A stretch of 64,000 bases of DNA from Pseudomonas sp. BSw22131 (GCF_026810445.1 NZ_CP113949.1:4960001-5024000), one strand, 5' to 3'; shown: positions 47,587 to 57,468, counted from the first letter of the stretch. Notes: generated from the letters alone by a model not told the origin. A program made the numbers and translations.

Positions 47587-48075
47587 TCAATGCTTGGTCA
47601 GCTTGTCCAGGTAACCCATCGCAAACGCCGACACCACAAACGTCATGTGGATGATCACGTACCACATCAGGTATTGCGGTTCGATGTTCTTGGCGTCCAT
47701 AAACACGCGCAGCAAGTGGATCGAGGAAATGGCGACGATGGACGCTGCGACTTTCATCTTCAGCGAGGTGGAGTCCATCTTGCCCAGCCAGCTTAGCTTC
47801 TCTTTGCTGTCGTCGATGTCCAGCTGAGAAACGAAGTTCTCGTACCCGGAAATCATCACCATGACCAGCAAGCCACCCACCAGCGACATGTCGATCAAAG
47901 ACAACAAGACCAGAATCAGGTCCGATTCTGCCAGCGCGAACACGTTGGGGATGACGTGGAATATCTCTTGGAAAAACTTCAGCGCCAGCGCCAGAAGTCC
48001 AAGAGACAGGCCGAAATAGATAGGCGCCAGCAACCAGCGCGACGCGTACATAGCGTTTTCGAAAAAGCGTTCCAT
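47587..48075 (-). CDS. yqhA: YqhA/UPF0114 inner membrane protein
   Basis: A 162-residue membrane protein of the YqhA (UPF0114) family with three or four helices. The [20 protein letters not shown] start and the [20 protein letters not shown] segment are typical. Role unknown. Nothing in the neighbourhood suggests a partner; the gap 48076-48266 upstream holds no gene I can support. Confidence 0.9.
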   Translation of the reverse strand: MERFFENAMYASRWLLAPIYFGLSLGLLALALKFFQEIFHVIPNVFALAESDLILVLLSLIDMSLVGGLLVMVMISGYENFVSQLDIDDSKEKLSWLGKMDSTSLKMKVAASIVAISSIHLLRVFMDAKNIEPQYLMWYVIIHMTFVVSAFAMGYLDKLTKH

Positions 48076-48266
48076 TGAAACTCACACGTGATTAACAAAG
48101 CCCGCGAGTATAGGGCGTAGGCAATGACAGGCAACAAGCCAGGACAAAATTTGAAACAAAAGACGGGAGCGCAAGGATAATCAAGGCTCGACGAACAACG
48201 CATGGCTTTGCGGTTAGGCATGAAAGCCCGCGTCGAGCCGTTATGACGACAATCGATGCAGCATTC

Positions 48267-48599
48267 TCAGTACACAGGGGACGATCGCTGACAGAGGGCA
48301 GCATCCCCGTTCATCCTTCGCAGTTCACCTTGCAGATGAACACTCCAGATCGGGATTTCTTCTGCTGTTTGATAGCCGTGCAGCGTCAGGCTTTCAGCAA
48401 TTGCATCCAGCACCGTTTCAGCAGCAACGGGGCCATGAAACGGTCCCTGGGCCTTGAGGGCGGAGGGTTGCTCTCCGGACATTCCGGCAGCGAACAGCAG
48501 TGTCCACATACCTTTATCACCGGACAGCGGGCGAATAACACATTCGATTCGGGTCACCAGACCCAGGCATTGGCGAGTCAGACAGAGGCTACGCGACAT
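48267..48599 (-). CDS. Conserved Pseudomonas small protein (PA4575-like)
   Basis: A 110-residue soluble protein (MSRSLCLTRQCLGLVTRIECVIRPL). It has three or four Cys in the first 20-odd positions and a C-terminal QGELRRMNGD motif. I recall the same family between yqhA and the Lon-type protease in other pseudomonads (PA4575), without known function. AAAGGAG is seven bases before the ATG. The WTLLFAAGM and GPFHGPVAAETVLDAIAESL stretches suggest a small alpha/beta domain. Confidence 0.75.
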   Translation of the reverse strand: MSRSLCLTRQCLGLVTRIECVIRPLSGDKGMWTLLFAAGMSGEQPSALKAQGPFHGPVAAETVLDAIAESLTLHGYQTAEEIPIWSVHLQGELRRMNGDAALCQRSSPVY

Positions 48600-48778
48600 G
48601 GCGAGCTCCTTTTACCAGCTACAGTATTCACCTCACCGCAGAAGAGGTGCGTCAGTCCTTCTGACCACTGTGGTAACGAGACAATATAGAAAAAATGCCC
48701 CCTTAGAAAAGCCCGAAAAAAAATGGGCGCCGAATGGTCATTTAGCCATCAAGCGACCATTTTGTTGACGTCAAACCC

Positions 48779-51211
48779 TTAACTTTTCAGTTCTGGCTGT
48801 AATTGTGGCGGCTCTTTTTCCAGCTCTTTCAAGTCCTCTTCGCTGAGCATCTCGGCGATGTCACGAAGGCGTTCGACCACCCTTCCATTGACCGAATCGT
48901 CTGGGAATTGGCCATCATCGTCGGCCTCTCCCACCGGCTGCCCAACCAACAAACTCAACGCCTCGTCCACCTGACGCACCGCATAGACGTGGAACTTGCC
49001 GTCGCGAACCGCCTGCAAGACCTTTTCATCGAGCATGAGCGTGGCGACATTGGCCTGCGGAATGATTGCGCCCTGCTCGCCCGTCAGACCGCGCGCTTCA
49101 CAGAGTCGGAAGAAGCCTTCGATCTTTTCGTTGACACCACCCACTGCCTGCACTTCACCAAACTGGTTGATCGAGCCAGTGATGGCGAAACATTGCTTGA
49201 GCGGGGTTTTCGACAAGGCAGAAATCAGCGTGCAGACCTCGCCCAGCGACGCACTGTCGCCGTCCACATAACCGTAGGATTGCTCCAGCGCAATGCTCGC
49301 CGAAATCGCCAACGGGAATTCCTGCGCGTAACGGCTACCCAGGTAGCCGGTGAGGATCATCACGCCCTTGGAGTGAATCGGCTGGCCGAGGTTAACCTCG
49401 CGCTCGATGTCGACAATCCCGCTGCCACCTGGATATACCGTCGCTGAAATACGCGCCGGCACGCCAAAGGCGGAGTCGCCCACCTCAAGCACCGTCAGCC
49501 CATTGCACTTGCCGACTGCTGCGCCCGTGGTGTCAATCAGAATGATTCCGGCGAGCATGTCGTCGAGAATTCGCGCCGATACACGACCGGTGCGCGTGGC
49601 CTTGGCTTTAAGAGCTCGCTCGATATGGCCTGCGTCAGTACGCTCGTCGTTGGCCAGACTACGAATGAAATCCGCCTCGCTGACCAGCTGGAACAGGTCG
49701 CCAATGCGCGCCGACAGACGCCCCTGGTGTTCCGCCAGACGCGCGCTATAGGTTGCCAGCCGCGCTACAGCGTCCGCGGTCAGCGGCGCCATGCCTTCTT
49801 CAGACGTTCGGGTTTTCAGCAACTGGGCAAACTGCTCCAGGCTTTCATCGACCATCGGGATGTCTTCGTCGAAATCCACGAGCACCCGAAACATCTCCTG
49901 GAAGTCCGGATCAAGGTCCTGAAGCGTGTAATACAGCGAGCGCGCACCGATGATGATGACTTTGACCGCCAGCGGAATCACTTGCGGGGTCAGCGTCACG
50001 GTCGCCAGACGACCCAACTCGCCCAGCGGCGATTCCATCTTCAGCTTGCGCGACTGCAAGGCGCGCTTGAGTGCGTCCCACACGAACGGCTCGCTGAGCA
50101 TTTTTTCCGCTTCAAGCACCAGAAAACCGCCGTTGGCGCGATGGAGTGCACCCGGTCGCAGCTGACGATACGTGGTGTACAGCGCGCCTTGATCGGTGCT
50201 GTATTCGATACGGCCAAACAGATTGTCGTAAGTAGGGTGCGGCTCGAACACCACTGGCGCGCCGCCGCTGGATGAATGGCCCACCACCAGACTCGGCAGG
50301 TATTGCTCCTCAAGCAGCTTGCGCGCCTGGGCATCGGGCTTGCTGTCGTCAACCAGTTGCTCGACCACGGTCTTCAGCAGGTTGACTTGCATGGCCTGCA
50401 GGTACGCGCAAACGGCTGCGTTCTCGGCATATTGCTCGGACAACGGCGCCAGCAATGGCTGCAAAGCCAGGGTGATGGTCTCCTCATTGAGCTGACGCAA
50501 TTGGTTGCTGGATTCACGCTTCCACTGCGGCAGGCTGGCGAGTTCCTCGTTCAGGCGCTCTTCCAGCGCAGAAATATCCTCGTGGAATCGCTCGCGCTCG
50601 GCTTCCGGGAGTTGCGAAAATTCCGCTTCGTCCAGCGCCTTGCCGTCCGCCATGGGCGTGAACGCAATATTGGTGCTGTCTCGATAAAGCGCGATGCCTT
50701 TTTCCAGCGCCAGACGCTCGATCACGTCCAGAGCGCGGTCATAGCGCTGATTGAACGCACGGTCGATGCTGCTCTTTTTCTGCTGGTAGGACGGGTGCTC
50801 GAAAACGGCCGGAAACGTCGACAGCAAGTTATCGACCAGACCGTTGATATCGATGACGAACGCACTGGCGCTACCCGGCGGCAACTCCAGCGCCTTGGGC
50901 TCGCGCGGCTCATCGAAGTTGTTGACGTAGACCCAGTCGCAAGGGGTCTGCATGCGCTTGCCCTCGGCTTTGAGGTAGCGCTTGACGAAGGAGAAGCGGC
51001 CAGTGCCGGGTTCGCCCATGACGAAAACGTTGTAACCAGGGCGGGGCATGGCCACGCCGAATTGCAAAGCCTCAACCGCTCGTTCCTGGCCGAGCACACC
51101 GCGAAAGGGTTCGAGCTCGTTAGTTGTCGTGAAGCTGAACTGTTCAGCGGAAAAGGGACGGGTCAGCGCCTCAGGCGCAAGTCGCAAGCTGGCAGCAACA
51201 GGATCGGGCAT
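48779..51211 (-). CDS. Lon-family ATP-dependent protease (LonH/YcbZ type)
   Basis: An 810-residue protein with an N-terminal AAA+ part and a C-terminal S16 protease. The serine-lysine dyad is Ser653 (DGDSASLG) and Lys696 (GGVNEKIEGF). The Walker A-like loop reads GEPGTGRFS (66-74) with Arg72 where Lys is usual; I know this replacement from the LonH/YcbZ group, so it is a family trait. A coiled insert lies at about 170-290. Walker B is degenerate (GGFLVLEAEKML). Relatives of P. aeruginosa are PA4576-like. Substrates are unknown. The gene stands alone; a stem (48733-48761) after the stop may terminate it. Confidence 0.9.
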   Translation of the reverse strand: MPDPVAASLRLAPEALTRPFSAEQFSFTTTNELEPFRGVLGQERAVEALQFGVAMPRPGYNVFVMGEPGTGRFSFVKRYLKAEGKRMQTPCDWVYVNNFDEPREPKALELPPGSASAFVIDINGLVDNLLSTFPAVFEHPSYQQKKSSIDRAFNQRYDRALDVIERLALEKGIALYRDSTNIAFTPMADGKALDEAEFSQLPEAERERFHEDISALEERLNEELASLPQWKRESSNQLRQLNEETITLALQPLLAPLSEQYAENAAVCAYLQAMQVNLLKTVVEQLVDDSKPDAQARKLLEEQYLPSLVVGHSSSGGAPVVFEPHPTYDNLFGRIEYSTDQGALYTTYRQLRPGALHRANGGFLVLEAEKMLSEPFVWDALKRALQSRKLKMESPLGELGRLATVTLTPQVIPLAVKVIIIGARSLYYTLQDLDPDFQEMFRVLVDFDEDIPMVDESLEQFAQLLKTRTSEEGMAPLTADAVARLATYSARLAEHQGRLSARIGDLFQLVSEADFIRSLANDERTDAGHIERALKAKATRTGRVSARILDDMLAGIILIDTTGAAVGKCNGLTVLEVGDSAFGVPARISATVYPGGSGIVDIEREVNLGQPIHSKGVMILTGYLGSRYAQEFPLAISASIALEQSYGYVDGDSASLGEVCTLISALSKTPLKQCFAITGSINQFGEVQAVGGVNEKIEGFFRLCEARGLTGEQGAIIPQANVATLMLDEKVLQAVRDGKFHVYAVRQVDEALSLLVGQPVGEADDDGQFPDDSVNGRVVERLRDIAEMLSEEDLKELEKEPPQLQPELKS

Positions 51212-51487
51212 CGGACATCCTTACATCAGGCGGGGCAGATGGGCGCATTCTGGCGCCCGTCGCACCACACTGGCAAGGCACGAAAAGCCTGAATCCTGTT
51301 TCTTGAGTGATGTTGCCTTTCCGCGTGAGGGAAGCGTCCTACGTGCAACTTTATGTATTAACTGACGGAACGTTCAGTTCGTGCCTAAACTCCAACTTGC
51401 GCGGACAGCAAACACGTAGCTGCCCCGCCCTGGTGCTGTTGTCGGCCAGGATCCGACCCTTGGTTGAATACAAAAGAGAACAAAGCT

Positions 51488-51976
51488 ATGAAACGGATTC
51501 TTCTTGGTACTCTCTTCGCCGCTGTGTCCATCAACGCCATGGCCCAAGCGCCAGGCGGCCCGGACTGTGGCTGGGGCAACATGCTGTTTGAAGGTCAACG
51601 CGGTACTCCCGCTCACTTCCTGGCTTCCACCACCAACGGTACATCGGGCAACGCCACTTTCGGCATGACCTCCGGCACCAACGGCTGCTCCACCAACAGC
51701 GCGCTGACCTACGGCGGTAAATCCTGGCTGGCCACCAACGGCATGATGGACGAGCTGTCCAAAGACATGGCAATGGGCCAAGGTGAAGCACTGACCACTT
51801 ACGCGGTCGTGCTGGGCGTTGCACCGGAAGACCGTGCGCATTTCGCCGCAGTCACCCACGAGCACTATCAGCAAATCTTCTCTAAAGCCGACACCACTGC
51901 AGAAGATGTACACAGCAACACCATCAACGTACTGAAGAACGATCCGGCTCTGGCCAAATACGCCACTCAAGCTTAA
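51488..51976 (+). CDS. DUF3015 periplasmic protein
   Basis: A 162-residue protein with a clear signal peptide (MKRILLGTLFAAVSINAMAQA). The mature part has DCGWGNMLFEGQRGTPAHFLASTTNGTSGNATF, rich in Gly, Thr and Asn, and two cysteines (DCGWG and GCSTN) that may pair. It is the DUF3015 family. It precedes the DUF4105 gene by 81 bases with a strong hairpin between them. Function unknown. The gap 51212-51487 upstream holds no gene. Confidence 0.88.
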   Translation: MKRILLGTLFAAVSINAMAQAPGGPDCGWGNMLFEGQRGTPAHFLASTTNGTSGNATFGMTSGTNGCSTNSALTYGGKSWLATNGMMDELSKDMAMGQGEALTTYAVVLGVAPEDRAHFAAVTHEHYQQIFSKADTTAEDVHSNTINVLKNDPALAKYATQA

Positions 51977-51990
51977 ATTTGAACGGCCGT

Positions 51991-52022
51991 GCCTGCCTTC
52001 CGCCCGGAAGGCAGGCTTTAAA
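51991..52022 (+). terminator. Terminator after DUF3015 gene
   Basis: GCCTGCCTTCC-GCCC-GGAAGGCAGGC-TTTAAA: an 11-bp perfect stem with a short T run, which should lower read-through into the DUF4105 gene. Confidence 0.85.
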
Positions 52023-52057
52023 CTGCATTGTGTCTATCCCTGATTAGTTGCCTATCT

Positions 52058-53917
52058 ATGCTCAAACGCCTTGCCTGGCTGGCGCTCTGTGTGTGCGCCC
52101 CGCTGTATGCCGCGCCCCCTGTCGACAATGATCGTTTGCAGCAATTGGCCAAAGCGCCGTTCTGGATATCTCTGGGCCACTATGAAGCCGGCAAGCTGGG
52201 TGGCTGGCGCAGCTATGTCACTGATCAAAAATTCTTTCTCGCAGAAAACGGCGAGCGTGACCCGACGGCAGAATTGGGCGCGACGGTCGAGGCTATCTAT
52301 AAGCCTGTGATCGCCGGCCAGGAAAATGCCCACGCACAATGCGTCTATCCCTCACGCACCCGTTGGCTGCGAGATCAGCTCAAACTCACCGATTTGCCCG
52401 TCGTGGACTGCAAGGAGTTCAAGCAGTGGTTCAAGGATGTGGCGCCGGACAGCACCGTATTGATCTTCCCCGCAGCGTATTTGAACAGCCCTTCATCAAT
52501 GTTCGGCCACACGTTGCTGCGCATCGATCAGGCAGGTGTGCAGGCCAACAAGACCGCGCTGCTCAGTTACGCGATCAACTTTGGCGCCTACATTGAAGGC
52601 TCAGACAACAGCATTCTGTACGCATGGAAAGGCCTGATGGGGGGTTATCCAGGCCTGTTTGCACTGGTGCCGTATCAGGACAAATTGTCGGAATACCGCA
52701 GCCTCGAAAACCGTGATCTTTGGGAATACCGCCTGAACCTGACGCCGGTCGAAACCCAGCGCATGGTCGAGCACGTGTGGGAATTGAAACAAATACGCTT
52801 CGGCTACTTCTTCTTCGATGAAAACTGCTCTTACCGGCTGCTGGAGCTGCTACAAGTGGCCCGCCCCGGTCTGGACCTGACCAGCAAATTTCAGCTGACG
52901 GCGATCCCGACGGACACCGTGCGCGCCGTGAAGGACGCCGGGCTTGTGGAGAAGATCGACTATCGCCCTTCTCGCGAACGTGAACTGCTCAGCCGGGCGG
53001 AACCCCTGAGCGCCGATGAACAAGAATGGGTGCTGAAAGTCAGTGCCGATCAAAAGCAATTGCAGACGCCTGAATACAGGGCGCTACCGAAACAACGTCA
53101 GGCGCTGATTCAGGACGCTGCTTATCGCCTGGAGCGCTACCGAGCCAATGGTCAGGAGCGTGATCCGGTGGCTTCGCAGCGAAGCTTTGACCTGCTGCGG
53201 TCTATCAGCAAAAACCCGCCACCGCCGCTGAATATCGAGCGCCCCGGTTTGCCGGAAGACGGCCACGAATCGCGGACATGGCAGCTCGGTGCTGGCAGTC
53301 GCGACGGCAAGGCCTTCGGCGAATACGGCCTGCGCATGGCGTATCACGACCTGAACGACAACGCGTATGGGTTCCCGCTGGGCGCGCAGATCGAGATTCT
53401 TCAGCTCAAACTGCGTCAGTACGAAGACAGCCATTGGCAGGTGCAACAACTGGATCTGGCAACCATTCGCTCGCTGACGCCGCGCAACGAGCTGCTGCAA
53501 CCCTGGTCATGGCAAGTGCGTGGCGGTCTTGAGCGCGTGCTGGGCAAACATGGCGACGAGAACCTGGTGAGCCATGTGAACGGCGGCGCGGGCGGTACCT
53601 GGAAGTTGGGCGACGACGTGCTGGGCTTCGCGATGGGCACTGTGCGCATTGAACACAACAACGATTTTTCGGCGCTGGTATCACCTGCGGCGGGGTTCAA
53701 TACCGGGGTGCTGTGGCGCAACCCGCTGGGGAATTTCAGCCTGGAAACCCAAGGCGACTACTTCACCAACGGCGAAATCCGCCGCAACATCAGCCTCAAC
53801 CAGCAGTGGGAGTTATCGCGCAACCTCGGCCTGCGCCTCAGCGCACAGCGAGAGTTCAGCCAACTCACCTCGCCGGTGAACGAAGTGATGCTTGAGTTGA
53901 AGTGGTATCACTACTAG
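52058..53917 (+). CDS. DUF4105 envelope protein with predicted beta-barrel
   Basis: A 619-residue protein with signal peptide (MLKRLAWLALCVCAPLYA). The DUF4105 region (about 100-300) has SSMFGHTLLRID and ENCSYRLLELL. His151 followed by Cys257 in an Asn-Cys setting resembles the permuted papain-like folds (LRAT, NlpC/P60 relatives), so a cysteine hydrolase is possible; this is inference. The last 190 residues alternate polar and hydrophobic positions and end ...ELKWYHY, with a terminal aromatic as in outer membrane barrels. I start at ATG 52058; upstream in-frame codons do not extend the signal peptide. Confidence 0.85.
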   Translation: MLKRLAWLALCVCAPLYAAPPVDNDRLQQLAKAPFWISLGHYEAGKLGGWRSYVTDQKFFLAENGERDPTAELGATVEAIYKPVIAGQENAHAQCVYPSRTRWLRDQLKLTDLPVVDCKEFKQWFKDVAPDSTVLIFPAAYLNSPSSMFGHTLLRIDQAGVQANKTALLSYAINFGAYIEGSDNSILYAWKGLMGGYPGLFALVPYQDKLSEYRSLENRDLWEYRLNLTPVETQRMVEHVWELKQIRFGYFFFDENCSYRLLELLQVARPGLDLTSKFQLTAIPTDTVRAVKDAGLVEKIDYRPSRERELLSRAEPLSADEQEWVLKVSADQKQLQTPEYRALPKQRQALIQDAAYRLERYRANGQERDPVASQRSFDLLRSISKNPPPPLNIERPGLPEDGHESRTWQLGAGSRDGKAFGEYGLRMAYHDLNDNAYGFPLGAQIEILQLKLRQYEDSHWQVQQLDLATIRSLTPRNELLQPWSWQVRGGLERVLGKHGDENLVSHVNGGAGGTWKLGDDVLGFAMGTVRIEHNNDFSALVSPAAGFNTGVLWRNPLGNFSLETQGDYFTNGEIRRNISLNQQWELSRNLGLRLSAQREFSQLTSPVNEVMLELKWYHY

Positions 53918-53931
53918 GCCATTGCGTAACC

Positions 53932-54022
53932 GTGTAGAAGCGCGCTTGCCCGCGAAAGCAGTGTGACATTCGACGGATTCATCGCCGGAAGAAAGCATTC
54001 GCGGGCAAGCCGCGCTTCTACA
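53932..54022. repeat. Inverted REP pair after DUF4105 gene
   Basis: GTGTAGAAGCGCGCTTGCCCGCGAA mirrored by TTCGCGGGCAAGCCGCGCTTCTACA around about 40 bases. This is the best-conserved REP pair in the window and lies between convergent genes. Confidence 0.9.
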
Positions 54023-54031
54023 GATTGCTGC

Positions 54032-54229
54032 TCACGCGAGCTTCGCGCTGTAGCCCTCTTCCTTGATCAAGCCGATCACCTGCTCCGTTGCCAATACGCT
54101 TTGCACGCCAACCTCGCCTTTCGCCCGATCGATTTGAACATCAGCACTCGGGTCTTCGGTTTTGATCGCGTTGGTCACCGCTTTGACGCAATGCCCGCAC
54201 GTCATCCCTTGAACGTTGAATAGTTGCAT
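54032..54229 (-). CDS. copZ: Copper chaperone CopZ
   Basis: A 65-residue HMA-domain protein with MTCGHC (Cys11, Cys14) that binds Cu(I) and hands it to CopA or CueR. It is cytoplasmic. ATG 54229 follows AAGGAGCCATCAA. A CueR dyad lies 50-70 bases upstream on the minus strand with TTGACC as -35, so it should be copper-induced along with the divergent genes. Confidence 0.94.
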   Translation of the reverse strand: MQLFNVQGMTCGHCVKAVTNAIKTEDPSADVQIDRAKGEVGVQSVLATEQVIGLIKEEGYSAKLA

Positions 54230-54278
54230 TTGATGGCTCCTTACGCTGATTGAACACATTGATTCCCGGCAAGCTTCA

Positions 54279-54299
54279 ACCTTGCCACCACGGCAAGGT
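54279..54299 (-). promoter_or_regulatory. CueR operator of copZ
   Basis: ACCTTGCC-N5-GGCAAGGT is a perfect 8-bp dyad of the CueR/MerR type. On the minus strand it lies inside TTGACCTTGCC...GGCAAGGTTGA, so it overlaps the long spacer of the copZ promoter. The copA site is the same except in the five central bases. Confidence 0.9.
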
Positions 54300-54386
54300 C
54301 AAGTTTGTGGTTGAGCTGCCGGGCTGGTAATCGTTTTATCAGTGAGCCAAAGTGCGTCCACCACCGACACATCAGGAGAATCAGCC

Positions 54387-54767
54387 ATGCGCTGGTCAGC
54401 CCTTCGCCTTTTCAGTTTTATCGGCCTGTTGGCTTCCGCATCCCTGGCTCAGGCCGATCAGGATTACGGCGTGCTGATTATTTCGCGCGAGCGACTGGAA
54501 GTCGTGACGCCTTGCGAAATCGGCATCTTCATGGACGACCAACTGGTTGGCCGCCTGTTTCAGGAACAATCGACCTCCTTCAATCTGCCTGCGGGCGATA
54601 TCTCCTTGCGTTTGCGTGTCTTGCCAGGCCAGAGAGCTGGCTGCTCACCGGGAATGGAAGCTCAGAATAATTCGCGCCTGCACATCAACGCAGGCGACGT
54701 GCTCAAGTACCGCATCGCCTCTGGCCCCAACGGCATGTATTTGAAAAGGGCCGATCTGAACTATTGA
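54387..54767 (+). CDS. Periplasmic protein in the copper locus
   Basis: A 126-residue protein with signal peptide (MRWSALRLFSFIGLLASASLAQA). The mature part is beta-rich (DYGVLIISRERLEVVTPCEIGIFMDD, then SFNLPAGDISLRLRVLPG) and reads like a small PEGA- or DUF2846-like domain. Two cysteines (TPCEI and GCSPG) could form a disulfide. AGGAG precedes the ATG. The gene starts 88 bases past the copZ CueR dyad, heading the other way, and ends just before the copA dyad. No methionine- or histidine-rich copper motif is seen, so a copper role rests on position only. Confidence 0.8.
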   Translation: MRWSALRLFSFIGLLASASLAQADQDYGVLIISRERLEVVTPCEIGIFMDDQLVGRLFQEQSTSFNLPAGDISLRLRVLPGQRAGCSPGMEAQNNSRLHINAGDVLKYRIASGPNGMYLKRADLNY

Positions 54768-54783
54768 TCTGAACCCTGACTTG

Positions 54784-54804
54784 ACCTTGCCCATATGGCA
54801 AGGT
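54784..54804 (+). promoter_or_regulatory. CueR operator of copA
   Basis: ACCTTGCC-CATAT-GGCAAGGT, a perfect 8-bp dyad overlapping the TTGACC -35 at 54781-54786 and ending 40 bases before the copA ATG. It has the form CueR uses to twist a 19-bp spacer promoter. Confidence 0.92.
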
Positions 54805-54843
54805 TGATCCTTGCAGGCATCAGTCCTCAAGGAGCAACGTGAG

Positions 54844-57042
54844 ATGACCCGCCCCACCACGTTCGACCTGCCCATCACCGGCATGACCTGCGCCAGTTGC
54901 GCCGGCCGTGTGGAACGGGCGCTGCGCAAAGTCCCTGGCGTCAGCAGCGTGAGCGTCAATCTCGCCAACGAGCGCGCCCACGTTGAAGTGAGCGAGCCCA
55001 TTAACCCCAACACCCTGATCGCTGCCGTCGACAAGGCCGGTTATGGCGCAAGTCTTCAGCAAGACACAATCCAGCAGGCAGCCAACCAGCAGCAACGTCA
55101 TCTCGCAGAACGCCGGGCGCTGCTGGCGGCTGTCGCGCTGGCTCTACCGCTGGTAGTGCCGATGCTGCTCTCCCCGCTCGGCATCCACTGGATGCTGCCA
55201 ACCTGGGTGCAGTTTTTGTTGGCAACACCGGTGCAATTCATCCTGGGTGCACGTTTTTACGTCGCCGCGTGGAAAGCCGTGCGTGCGGGCGCAGGCAACA
55301 TGGATTTGCTTGTGGCACTGGGCACCAGTGCCGGTTATGGGCTGAGTATTTACCAATGGGCGATTGCGCCGTCGGGGACGATGCCGCATTTGTATTTCGA
55401 AGCATCGGCTGTGGTCATCACCCTGGTGCTGCTGGGCAAATACCTGGAGAGCGGCGCCAAACGGCAGACCGCCAGCGCGATTCGTGCACTCGAAGCCCTG
55501 CGTCCTGAACGTGCCATAAAGGTTGTGGACGGCCAGGAGCAAGACGTTGCCATCAGCACGTTGGCGTTGAACGACCGGGTGTTGGTTAAACCCGGCGAGC
55601 GCTTCCCGGTGGATGGTGAAGTAATAGAAGGCCAAAGCCATGCCGATGAAGCGCTGATCAGCGGCGAAAGCCTGCCGGTATCCAAACAGCCCGGCGACCG
55701 CGTCACCGGCGGCGCGATCAACGGAGAAGGCCGCCTGCTGATCGAAACCCGGGCACTGGGTGCCGAAACGGTCCTGGCGCGGATTATCCGTCTGGTCGAA
55801 GACGCGCAAGCGGCTAAAGCGCCGATTCAGAGGTTGGTGGACAAAGTCAGTCAGGTGTTCGTGCCGGTGGTGTTGATCATCGCTGTGATCACGTTATCTG
55901 GCTGGTGGCTGGCCGGGGCGCCGCTGGAAACCGCTCTGATCAATGCGGTCGCGGTGCTGGTCATCGCCTGCCCCTGCGCACTGGGTCTGGCGACGCCCAC
56001 CGCAATCATGGCCGGCACAGGCGTTGCGGCACGCTACGGGATTCTGATCAAAAACGCAGAAGCGCTGGAGCGTGCCCATGCCGTGACCGCCGTGGTGTTC
56101 GATAAGACTGGCACGCTGACCTCCGGCACGCCGCGCATCGTGCATCTGATTGCTGTTGATGAGGACGAAACTGCGCTGTTGCACAAAGCCGGCGCCTTGC
56201 AACGCGGCAGTGAGCACCCCCTGGCAAAGGCTGTGCTGGATGAATGCAAGGCGCGAGGGCTTGTGCTGGCAAACGTCCAGCACAGCCACGCACTGGCGGG
56301 TCGCGGCATCGCCGGCACGCTGAACGGTCAGCCGCTGGCGCTGGGCAACAGCCGTTTGCTGGAGGAAAACGGCCTACGTCCCGGCGCGCTGGCAGAGACC
56401 GCCCAAGCCTGGGAAGCCGAAGGCCGCACCTTGTCCTGGTTGATTGAATGCTCGGCCGAACCGAAAGTGCTGGGGCTGTACGCCTTTGGTGACACGCTTA
56501 AACCGGGCGCGCTGCAGGCCGTCGAGCAGCTGACGGCGCGTCGGATCAGCAGCCATTTATTGACCGGTGATAATCAAGGCAGCGCCAGGGCAGTTGCCGA
56601 TGCACTGGGGATCGCAGACGTCCATGCACAGGTCTTGCCCGCAGAGAAAGCGGCAGCAGTGATCGCGTTGAAACAGACGCACGTCGTCGCCATGGTGGGC
56701 GATGGCATCAACGATGCGCCAGCGCTGGCAGCAGCTGATATCGGCATTGCCATGGGCGGCGGCACGGACGTCGCTATGCATGCGTCAGACATCACGCTGA
56801 TGCGCGGCGACCCACGCTTGATCCCCGCTGCGTTGGACATCAGTCGCCGCACGTACGCAAAGATTAGGCAAAACCTGTTCTGGGCGTTCGTCTACAACCT
56901 GATTGGTATTCCTCTGGCAGCGTTCGGCGTACTCAATCCGGTGTTGGCTGGCGCGGCGATGGCGCTGTCTAGCGTGAGCGTCGTCAGTAACGCCCTGCTG
57001 CTCAAAACCTGGAAGCCCGACGACCAAGGAGACGCGCAATGA
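54844..57042 (+). CDS. copA: Cu(I)-exporting P1B-type ATPase
   Basis: A 732-residue heavy-metal ATPase that pumps Cu(I) to the periplasm. One N-terminal HMA domain has GMTCASC (Cys16, Cys19). The membrane CPC motif ([12 protein letters not shown]), phosphorylation motif DKTGTLT, the TGES-equivalent SGES, HP dipeptide (SEHPLAKA) and [10 protein letters not shown] hinge are all present, and [10 protein letters not shown] lies in a late helix. I start at ATG 54844 after AAGGAGCAACGTGAG. It overlaps cueR by four bases. Confidence 0.96.
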   Translation: MTRPTTFDLPITGMTCASCAGRVERALRKVPGVSSVSVNLANERAHVEVSEPINPNTLIAAVDKAGYGASLQQDTIQQAANQQQRHLAERRALLAAVALALPLVVPMLLSPLGIHWMLPTWVQFLLATPVQFILGARFYVAAWKAVRAGAGNMDLLVALGTSAGYGLSIYQWAIAPSGTMPHLYFEASAVVITLVLLGKYLESGAKRQTASAIRALEALRPERAIKVVDGQEQDVAISTLALNDRVLVKPGERFPVDGEVIEGQSHADEALISGESLPVSKQPGDRVTGGAINGEGRLLIETRALGAETVLARIIRLVEDAQAAKAPIQRLVDKVSQVFVPVVLIIAVITLSGWWLAGAPLETALINAVAVLVIACPCALGLATPTAIMAGTGVAARYGILIKNAEALERAHAVTAVVFDKTGTLTSGTPRIVHLIAVDEDETALLHKAGALQRGSEHPLAKAVLDECKARGLVLANVQHSHALAGRGIAGTLNGQPLALGNSRLLEENGLRPGALAETAQAWEAEGRTLSWLIECSAEPKVLGLYAFGDTLKPGALQAVEQLTARRISSHLLTGDNQGSARAVADALGIADVHAQVLPAEKAAAVIALKQTHVVAMVGDGINDAPALAAADIGIAMGGGTDVAMHASDITLMRGDPRLIPAALDISRRTYAKIRQNLFWAFVYNLIGIPLAAFGVLNPVLAGAAMALSSVSVVSNALLLKTWKPDDQGDAQ

Positions 57043-57440
57043 ACATTGGCCAAGCCGCCAGAAGCAGTGGTCTGAGTGCGAAGATGATTCGCTATTACGA
57101 ATCCATCGGATTGTTGCAGGCTGCCCATCGCACCGAAGCCGGATACAGGCTTTACGGACAAGATGACTTGCACACCCTGGCCTTCATCAAGCGCTCTAGG
57201 GATTTGGGATTTTCGCTGGAAGAAGTCGGCAGGCTGCTGACGTTGTGGCAAGACCGAGGCCGTGCCAGTGCGGACGTCAAAGCCCTTGCCCGCCATCACA
57301 TCGACGGGCTGAACCAGAAGATTCTTGAAATGACCGCACTGCGCGATACGTTGCAGGACCTGATGGAGCATTGTCAGGGAAATGACAGGCCGGACTGCCC
57401 GATTTTGAAGGACCTGGCGTCCGGTGGGTGTTGCAAGTGA
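57039..57440 (+). CDS. cueR: Copper-responsive MerR-family activator CueR
   Basis: A 133-residue MerR regulator. The helix-turn-helix is at the N-terminus ([25 protein letters not shown]). The Cu(I)-binding cysteines are Cys112 and Cys120 (CQGNDRPDC), exactly the E. coli spacing, and there is a further C-terminal GCCK. It overlaps the copA stop by four bases (ATGA), so it is made from the promoter it controls. The two CueR dyads upstream are its targets. Confidence 0.94.
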   Translation: MNIGQAARSSGLSAKMIRYYESIGLLQAAHRTEAGYRLYGQDDLHTLAFIKRSRDLGFSLEEVGRLLTLWQDRGRASADVKALARHHIDGLNQKILEMTALRDTLQDLMEHCQGNDRPDCPILKDLASGGCCK

Positions 57441-57468
57441 GGCAATCAGCCGCAACCTTGCTCCCATG

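Noticed and set aside
50276..51292. Long open frame antisense to the Lon-type protease gene
   Set aside because: Arg- and Gln-rich translation without homology, fully inside a conserved gene.
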